From contig NC_083505.1 in NCBI RefSeq assembly GCF_032362555.1, positions 1,141,001-1,205,000 on the forward strand: a stretch of 64,000 bases of DNA, given 5' to 3'. The notes beneath the pieces are model-generated. The model was not told where the DNA came from and did no database searches. It was given only the letters and a program-made list of their open reading frames with translations. Source of the DNA: Amyelois transitella. Taxonomy: Eukaryota; Arthropoda; Insecta; Lepidoptera; Pyralidae. The position numbers and the translations under genes are program-made. Of this stretch, positions 48,705 through 58,100 are shown one piece after another. Numbering within the stretch: the first letter of the stretch is position 1; every line of letters starts with the position of its first letter.

Positions 48705-51700
48705 ATGTCCCCCGAGTCCAAGCCCTTCATGAGATCAAAGTCTTTGTGTTCCTTACACGACTTCCCTTGCAGGGAGTCTTTCCAAAGCTATAGTGCATGT
48801 TATAGCCGCAGAAGCGACTCCTCGGTCGAAATCTCCATGCCGGGATGCGGATCCGATGTTTGGATAAAAGACAGCTACCTTAGAACCATCTCACCTAGTA
48901 GCGCGAGTCTGAAGAATCTGGAGTTTAAGATTGATCGCCTAAACGGTGAGTATTTTTCACATATGAACACATCTTATTCTGCGCGTTACATCCACACCTT
49001 TCTGAGCACATCCTGAGATCATACCATGATCCAGGATCATTGGGTAAGTCAGGTTTTTAATGCGAACGAAATCCATCAACGTTTTTGTATAGTAGAGTAT
49101 TTACCGTTTTACACAGTTACCTGAACGTGCAACTTTCCTAAAGATGTTTTCGATCACCGTAGTAAAAGCTTCGGCTCTTAACTTTGAGAAGAGTTATTGA
49201 ATGTGGGCGAGGTTAGGATTTGAACCTGTATCTCCATGCGCATCACTAATTTCTTTTTCGCATCTTGTCTTTCTTACCAGCGACGCTCTTCCTTTATTCT
49301 TAACTAGAGGCCGCCCGCAACTTCGTCCTCATGGAAACCCTATCGATGCCGTGGGAACTCCGGGATAAAAAGTAGCCTATATGTTATTCTGGGTTTTCAG
49401 TTACCTTCATACCAAATTTCATCGTAATCGATTCAGTAGTTTTCGCGTGAAAGAGTAACAAACATCCATACTGACATACTAACAAACTTTCGCATTTATA
49501 ATATTAATAGGATGTATTTTATCATATTCCTAGTTCGGGAACCAGGGCTAATTAAAACTTGTATGCAAGCTAAAAAGGGCTAAACAAAAGATTGATTATT
49601 TATTTTTACCGTTAATTAATAATGCAATATCAAATAACTTGATCATTACAAACTAAAAAAACTACTTAGGTAATTAAGAAAAAATATGATTAACTCTAAA
49701 ATTAAATTTACAAAATGATTACAGTCCCTGCAAAGCATCAATTTGCGGGAGTGTGCCCAGAAGGCAAAAAGCATTGTAATTTTGAATGGCATCGCTGTTC
49801 TCTGGTGCCAGATAATTTCCGGATTTATTATTGTTCCGAATTTTATGACCACCATTTCACTCCAATCTTACGTAGGTCGTTTTTCTAAATAGAATTCATC
49901 AACGTTTGGTTTCAAACGTGATGACTAAGTTAAAGATGGCAAGTTAGGTAACATTAAAACTATTGCGTTAATGAGTTTGACGACGCTTTGGAAGCGGCAG
50001 TGAACTTAATTTTAAGTAATTTATTTGACGTCAAACAATGTTCTTAATGTCTAAGTACTTAATATTGTTTTAGATATATTCACGGAACAGTGCTCATTGT
50101 TATCGGCGATCAAGGATGACATACAAGAGACCAAATCAGTCATGAATTGTGAATTTAACGAAGATCTGTTTGAGGAGTTGTCCGCAAAGGCTATCGCCGT
50201 TATGCAAAGGTGATTTTATTTTTATTAAAATTATCGATATTTTGTATTTCTGTTTGTAACGAAACGAATAACATACATGTGTATAGTAAAATCACCTCTA
50301 TTTCCGTTACGGGGTAGACAATGCAAACGTTTCGAAGAGACTGAAAGGCCAAGTTCAGTCCGGTTGTGGGGCATGTGGTATTAAAAATCACATTACCTTA
50401 AGCAGAATTCCAACCCAAGTTTACGAGTATATTAACTTTTCACTTTATTGAAAAGAATAAACATAAAGGTCAGTGGCGGATTTACCAACAGGCTGAGTAG
50501 ACCTAGGGCGGAGGATTTGAGGGGGCGGCAAATTCAGCACCAAAAATTTATTTTTCTTACAGAAATAAAAAAATACCTAAGTACTTAAATATAAAGTATT
50601 TTAGTTTTCCAATTATAAAATTTGACATTTGACCTCCACCTTAATTTCTCCGTGTGGGAATCGAATGCAGTTGTCTGGGATATAGACGTGATTATGTGAT
50701 ACTTGTGATGTCACAAGAGGCGGCAAAATTTGAACAGCCTACTGGCGGCAAATGCGTTAATCCGCCACTGATAAAGGTACTTTGTTGATGAAATTTGTCA
50801 CAAAGATAGCCTATACCTCAAACCGCAGGTCCCGAGTGCGAATTCCGGCCAAGATTATGATTCTTGGATACATTACATATAATCACATCTATATTCCTTG
50901 CGGGGCAGACAGAGCCAGGGTAGTCTTGAAAAGACTGATAGGCCACGTGCAGCTGTTTGGCTCAATGATAGAATTGAGTTGGAAATAGTGACAAGGTTGC
51001 TAGCCCATCGCCTAAAAGAAGAATCCCAAGTTTATAATCCTATCCCTCAGTCGCTTTTTACGACGTTAATGGGAACGAGATGGTCGTCCTATTCTTTTTT
51101 TATTGGTGTTTTTTTACTGATTCTTGGATAAAAGTTATTTAATTAAAATATTGTAAGTATCCACTAACACAACTCTTGAACGTTGTTATTTTAGGTTATC
51201 TCTATCTGAGAGTTATCACCAAAAGTAAGTACCTATAAGTAATTATTTTTGTTGCTTTGTTTATGTGATAGTATGACAGTGGAAGCTATGTGTTTATTTA
51301 TATTTTTGTGACATGAGATAAGTGAAGACCTTTGGCTTTTATGAGTTATGATTACTCCAATAAATTCCCAAAACTTTCTCTAAGATTTAAGTCCTTTTTT
51401 TAGTTAGTAGTTTTAGTCTCATTGTATAGAAAGTCGACATAAATTTGGCTTATTTTGCTAGTTTATAGGGCAGCATTATTCAATATCATATTATTAATAT
51501 TGCAGGTATCTACTTATTACCCCAAGCATCATTCACTCCATCAGGATTGCATAAATTTCAGACGGTATTACCAACCTACGTAATACGAGGAACTTGTAGT
51601 GTTCTAGCTAAGTTCTAGCAAATCAAATTATTATTTCCTAAGTCTCTACCTTGTCATTATATTTACAAGTGTTCTTTGATAAAAAATTAACTTTTATGTA

Positions 51701-54470
51701 GCAGAATAAACGAGCTGAACGATGGGGAATGGTCGTTTGACCAGCAGAACTCTCGGGCCACTAGTCTGCTGAACGCGATCGAGTATCGGCCGCCCGTCTC
51801 TCTAGATCGAGAGATTAGGAGAGCGTTGTCGGAATTCCTAGATAACGAAGTAAGTTTTTTTTACCTAAAATTGGGGTAAACTGTGTAGATGGCAATATAT
51901 AAAAAATAAAACCAAACCCGCTTGCTACAAGAGGTACAATAAGAATGACTTTGTGTTTGGTCGCGCAAAAAGGAGATTAGAGATCTTCGTCTTGGGCAGC
52001 TTTAGCCATGTCCATGCATCAAGTTTTCACATTAACCGTTCTTAACCGTGCTTTCATGCCGAAAAAGATATGGAAACACATTAAAATATTAATTAGGAAT
52101 GCGGTCAACTGTACCGTTTAAATAAAGTATTGTAACAAGTTTAATTTTAGTCATAAGCCGTAAAGCTGACTGTTGGCTCTGTCTAACCGGCAAGGGATAT
52201 AGACTTCACTATATGTATTTAAATTTTGTCCGTAGGAATTAAAAGAACGGATTGTAACTGCCACTGCAGAAGCCGTTAAAGAGGTGATCAGCGGCTGTCT
52301 GTCTAAAGACATGTCTGATATATACCTGCCCACCATGGAACGCTCCCATCGCAGACTCTCCCGGCACATGGCCAGAGTACTAACAGATGCCTTCGAACGG
52401 TGTAAGATTTTTTACTTGCAATAAAAAGTGCACAGGATATATTTGAAACGATCTCCGAATCAACAAGTAGACCTTCAACTTTCCCTGGGAATGTAACCGA
52501 AGATACCCTAAATTTAAGAGGGAACTCGAACTGTATAGATAGCTTGAACATACTATCGTAAGTTAAATGACGCCGGCAAACTTTTTCCTTTCATAATAAC
52601 CCCAATTTGACAGAACTTGTACATTTTCAGATGAAAACTCTGCCATGTTTATGAAGCACACACACCGCGCCTCTCGAGCGCTCCGCCGCTCCTTGGAGCA
52701 GCACGAGCTTCTGTTGAAAACCTCCAACCCCGCCGCCCTGCACCAAGTGGTGCATGATACTATAGGACAGTGAGTACCTACTTTCTGCAATGTTGGTATC
52801 TTGTCAAGGGAAAGGCCAGCAAACTTGGGATTCTTCTTTTAGGCAATGGCCACCAACTTGTAATTATTTGAGTCTTAATTTCATCATAAAGTTGTTCAGC
52901 TGATTGAGCCAGTTTTTTTAAGAAGTTGCTCTGTCTGTAAGGAATATAAAACGAAACTTAGCTGAAATTTGGCATGTTTCTTTATATTGTTTATGCCTTT
53001 TTAACTGGCAAGCAAGAAACACCTACAATAAAAATAGTATTTACTATCACTTGTATTCTATTTTTACGTCACCGCGTATAACCGCCGAACATAAAATACA
53101 TGTAGGTACCTAGTTTATTACTTGTTTATTAAAAAACTATTGCATGTTTATGAAACAGTATTTTATTAAAGCTAAAATTTGTAGGTTTTTGAAGACCGAG
53201 CTGAAGGAGTGGCGGCAGAAGGTTCTAGAAATGCTTACGACGGAACCAGAGGATGAACCAGAGGAACCGAGTCCGTCAATGCTTCCCACTACACCACAGC
53301 CTGCGGACCCTGAAATATCATTAGTAGATCAACTGGTATTTCAATTTTTCATTCTCATGTTCTCCTACATGTTATATGTTTAGATTTAATAATCATATAC
53401 TTTTGGTTTGTTAAATTAAAATAGTTGATACACAATATCTGACGTCACGGTAGTGCCCCCACCAAATTGAGCAAAAATACCCCAGGCCATACTATCCTTT
53501 TCTAGAAGCTAATAAATAGAAATAATATTAACCCAACGTTAGTATGTTAGATAATTATATTTCGTATGATGAACTGTCCGTTGTCCATTGACAAATATTT
53601 TATTTCATAATCAAATTTGTAAAAAATACCTACTTTAAACCATATAAATACTTAATAATCGTAACAAACGTTTTATTATCTAACAGATGCGGACAGCAGT
53701 AATCAACAAATTTATCGAAGATGGCGACGTGAACGGTGCATTCTCCAACGCCCTGTCAGCCTCCGACCTGTCCCTGGTGATGACGGCCTGCCGCGGTGCA
53801 GACCCGGCGACGGTGTTCACCCAGCCCTGCTTGCTGGAGCAGTCGGTGTTGTTGTCGCTTATACAACAACTTGCGACTGACTTAGTGCATGAAACACAAC
53901 TAAAATGCAGGTTTGTTCTCTCACAAATTTTGATAACTTTTATCGAGAAGACATCCAAAATTTTAAGAATGTAATATAGCGTGGTGCGGCCACTATACGC
54001 ACCACGGTATATTACAAATGAGACACTCCGTCACGAGCTGGAAATCAAAATAGTGAGAGAAAAAATTACAAAGAGAGTATTTAGTAAATTACATACAAGG
54101 ATCGACTTCACTTTCGACTTCACCCAAATGCTTATAAAATAATAGGAGGGTACCAAAAGATCTACTTACTTTGACCTGTAGAGCTAAATGAGAGATATGT
54201 AACTGGACTCGAAGAATTTCCGCAAAAGAACATTTTGACGCTGTTATTTATTACGTATAATCTTGTTCTACTTACTTGTACCTTTACAGATATCTGGAAG
54301 ACGCTCTTATCAACTTGAATCTGACCGACCCAAACACCATGGCCCACCTTCCCATGGTGGTCGGTGACGTCCGCAAACATCTGATGAAGTTCCTTCACGC
54401 CTACCCCAGCCATGCAGCCAGTCGCAGGGTTGCACTCATTGTCATGGCCGTCGATAATTTACCTAAGTAA
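48705..54470 (+). CDS. EDC4-like protein, C-terminal half only (no WD40)
   Basis: Eight exons, 460 aa, frame intact: 48705-48945, 50074-50209, 51705-51849, 52236-52401, 52631-52769, 53185-53335, 53687-53910, 54290-54470. About the first 70 residues are Ser/Cys-rich and unlike EDC4. From NLEFKIDRLN (EDC4: LDHKIDKLR) the order matches EDC4: helical region, FERYENSAMF, an acidic stretch (EPEDEPEEPSPS), then the C-terminal domain with ASDLSLV, LLSLIQQLATDL and YLEDALINLNLTDPNT. Intron phases 1,2,0,1,2,0,2 equal those of EDC4 exons 17-24. In EDC4 the C-terminal domain is known to be helical and needed for P-body targeting, so a role in P-bodies is a reasonable inference. Start ATG has a good aaaaATG context; an upstream exon is not excluded. 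Two AATAAA words follow (54469, 54534). Confidence 0.88.
49305..49515 (-). repeat. Interspersed repeat, copy of the 25855-26060 type
   Basis: The reverse complement shares aactactgaatcgatta, ccggagttcccacgg and gaggacgaagttgcgggc. It lies in EDC4-like intron 1. Confidence 0.65.
50871..51117 (-). repeat. SINE-A with 13-bp target-site duplication
   Basis: It is flanked by tgattcttggata at 50858-50870 and 51118-51130. The insertion is in EDC4-like intron 2, so SINE-A has also been active in the copied gene. Confidence 0.88.
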
Positions 54471-55146
54471 TAAAAATTATATTGTATGCTCATTATTTTT
54501 AAGTTTGAATTTTCTTACCTTGTGTAATTTTAAAATAAAAAAAATATTTGATTAATAATCATTTTGCAGTTTTATTGAAAGTTTTAATGAAACTAAGTTG
54601 GGAAACTTAGTTTATCCATTGGAAATGCCGTAAAGTATGCAAAGATCATGGCAGATGGAATTTTTTTCCATGTGGATGCCGTTAGGTATGGAATTGAATT
54701 GGATGGAAAAAAAAGAGGCATGGTTTTAAGTATGTATTCAAAGGAGACCCTCGATGGCCATCGGTGAAAGAATTCAATTAATTACAACTAATTCAATCGA
54801 AATAAATACGTCTTCATTTGTGGAAGTGTTCAAATCAAAAGTCATTAGTTTAACCCTTCGTAACTATAAAAGGTAACGCTAAGCAAGAAATGGACCAAAC
54901 ATTAAAATTATTATGATAGGGAAAATTTTGACAGATAGATAACACGGGGAGATTGGGAAAGATAAAGCTTATTAGGATGGTAACCCCATGTTGTAACTGT
55001 CATCCGGTCATTAGCTTTGCTTTATTTGTGCCGCTGATCCTATTTTATAAAATAAACAAGATAAAAAATGAATTAGCATATCAAAGCATTTGAGCTATAC
55101 CGTGCAGTGCATTCAATAAAGACTGGAAGGAAGTGCTAAAAATAAA
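54471..55146. other. Spacer between EDC4-like gene and reticulocalbin gene
   Basis: It holds the EDC4-like 3' end (AATAAA 54534-54539) and the upstream region of the reticulocalbin gene. I see no coding exon and only weak repeat-like patches (54650-54740). Confidence 0.5.
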
Positions 55147-58100
55147 ATGGCCCCGCAGTACATTTTGTCGCTGATCCTTCTCCTCACCTACAATATGGTG
55201 CAGCATTGTGCTTCTGCAGCGGTTCACAGCCACAGCCTTGAGCAGAACCAGGAGCGAGAGTCTGATGGGAGTTTTCGTCCGCGAGACTTCGACCACTACA
55301 GCGAGGGCAGTCACAACTCTGAGTTCGACCACGAGGCCATATTAGGTATAGTTTTATTTACATTTTTTGTTTTATGACGTCTGCCGATCGCCGGCCGTTC
55401 CGCGTTAGTTGTTGATAACAAATGTACTAGACGAGGTTGCGATGTCGCTGCAGCGGGCACTGGCTCTCTCCGTGCCGTGTGTATTGCTAGTGACGTATTA
55501 TTTCACTATCAAAGAATACGGCGGATTGGATTTTGGTACTGTATTTTATAATGAACTGTTAAATTACTACTTGTCGTTAAGCAACAGTTTCCTATTAGCT
55601 GTGGTAAGACTTGTAGCTATGTCCATGCTTTATGTTCTGTGTCTAAGTGTTTGTATAATATTCGTGACTTTTTATTTCACTTTGTACAGCAATATGAGAA
55701 ACGAAGTGAAAAATTTAGGTGCAGGTATCAACATATTTTTATTTATATTCTTTTTGTCATAGGTAAATTAAATAAAATAGGTATTTATTGCCACCTTAAT
55801 GTATTTCCTAAAAAAATTCAAGTGAAAAAAGCTCTCTTTTTTAATTGTTAATATGTAAAATAAACCAGTAATCTAATATTTAGAATCATTTAAAGACATT
55901 CTAAAGCTTTATTCAACAATGGTCTGTTTATTAACTGTGAGAAAAAAAATTGTTCTTCATCCATTTATACTCGTCTTTATCCTTTGTGGGGTAGCCAACA
56001 GTCTTGAAAAGACTGAAAGGCCTTGTTCAGCTGTAGTTCTTCATATAAGTAGATCAATTTTAATCATTTGACCACAGGTAGTGTAAAAGAAGCTGAAGAG
56101 TTTGACAAGCTGAAGCCGGAGGAGTCCCGGCGGAGGCTGGGGCAGCTCCTGCCGCAGATGGACCTCAACAAAGACCAGAGCATCGACAGGTCTGAGCTGA
56201 AGGCATGGATTCTAAACTCATTCATGTGAGTCAATTTTATGTTATCTACCTATATCTACCAACTGTAAATTATTTATTTACATTCTTACATGTTTACCCT
56301 TGTGGGTAGACAGAGCCCGAAAACTTAATAAGCCATATGTTTAGCTAAGAGGCCTAAACAAGGAATTGACAAAAAATTTACTTTATTGTAAAAGAAATTA
56401 TGATAAAGCAAATTATCTTTTATATCTAAATCTAATATGTAAAAGACGACACTCTCACTGATTAATTGACTAACTACTAATCAATGACCAGGACAAGCTG
56501 ATTAGTTAATGAGTACACTAAAAAACTATTTCCTGATATGCCCATCGGGACAAAATCAACTCAGAAATAAATTTTACACCTCTGTAGCCGCAAGAGTATT
56601 CATAACGGTAACATAATAATTGTAGTAGTTGTAGTAAAAATGTTTTATCACTGATAAGACTTCTATTCTTAGTGTATGAAATCTGAAGTGTGGTTGCGAC
56701 ATGTAATTTCAGTGTTATAGAGATTCTAGTATATAATTTAAAGTCGGAGGTACCTATTAACTAAAAGCTGTGGGTATCTCAAAATATTGTTGCCAATTTT
56801 TTTTCTTTTGTTGGTATTGTAATCTTCCGTAATCGTCGAATATGCATGAAAAGAGTAATGAGTGTGGAGGAAACGGGATAGGTCTGTAAGGATCGTAGCA
56901 AGTGGAATTCCGTAGTCTCTGCCTACCCCAATGGGTGGGTGAAATCTTCCAGATTCCTGACAATTTTATTTTCACGGTATGTTAATATCAAGTGAATATG
57001 AGTTTTGTTTCTGACTCATTCAAAATTCCATATTTTATAACTAATACCAAATAGTTTCAATCGACTTTAAATCGTAGCCTAAATAAGTACCTACTTAAAA
57101 TAAATGAATGAATGTAGGTAGTTCGTGATATTTATCGTCACAAAACAATAGACATTGTCTTTTGGTTTTTCTCTTGATAGGTAGATCAAAACAAATGATA
57201 TCATGGCCATGTTTCTGGCAATAATAATCACGCCTATATGTCTTACGGGGTAGACAGAGACTTGAAAAGATTTATAGGCCACATTCAGCTATTTGGCTTT
57301 AAGATAGAATTGAGATTCAAATAGTGACAGGTTGCCAGTCCATCGCCTAAAAGGAGAATCCCAAGTTTATCTGTAAGCCAATCCCTTAGTCGCCTTTTAC
57401 GACATCCATGGGAAAGAGATGGAGTGGTCCTATTCTTTTTTAAATTGGTGCCGGGAACCACTCGGTACACATAAATACATAAAATCACGCCTTTTTCCCG
57501 AAGCGGTACGCAGAGACTACATACTTACAACTTGGACAGTACCTTGCAGAAAACTATCCAAAGAGGAAGCTGAGGAACGCATGAACGAGGTGGACAGCAA
57601 CAAGGGCGGGCTGACATTCATAAAATCACGCCTTTTTCCCGAATTAAGGACGTCCTGGTAAAGGGTCAGGTCAAAAGTACCCGAAACCGCCGAGCTTGTA
57701 TGAAGAGAGTTATGAATGTGGATGAAGCGTGAATGTGGATGAAGCGAAGGAAGTATGCAGAGATCGTGGCAAGTGGAAAGTGGTAGTCTCTGCCTACCAC
57801 TCCGGGAAAGAGGCGTGATTTTATGTATGTATGTATGTATGTATTTTCCCGAAGCGCTACGGAGAGACTACATACTTAGCACTTATTTTTATTTTTTTTA
57901 ATATTTTGGACATACCTTGCAGAAAACTATCCAAAGAGGAAGCTGAAGAACGCATGAACGAGGTAGACAGCAACAAAGACGGGCTGGTGACGTGGCCGGA
58001 GTACATGCAGGACGCGTTCGGGGCCGACGACGACGAGGAGGCCGGCCCGGGGGACACCGGCGACACCGGCATGGTGCGTTTGTTACATACATATGGTCAC

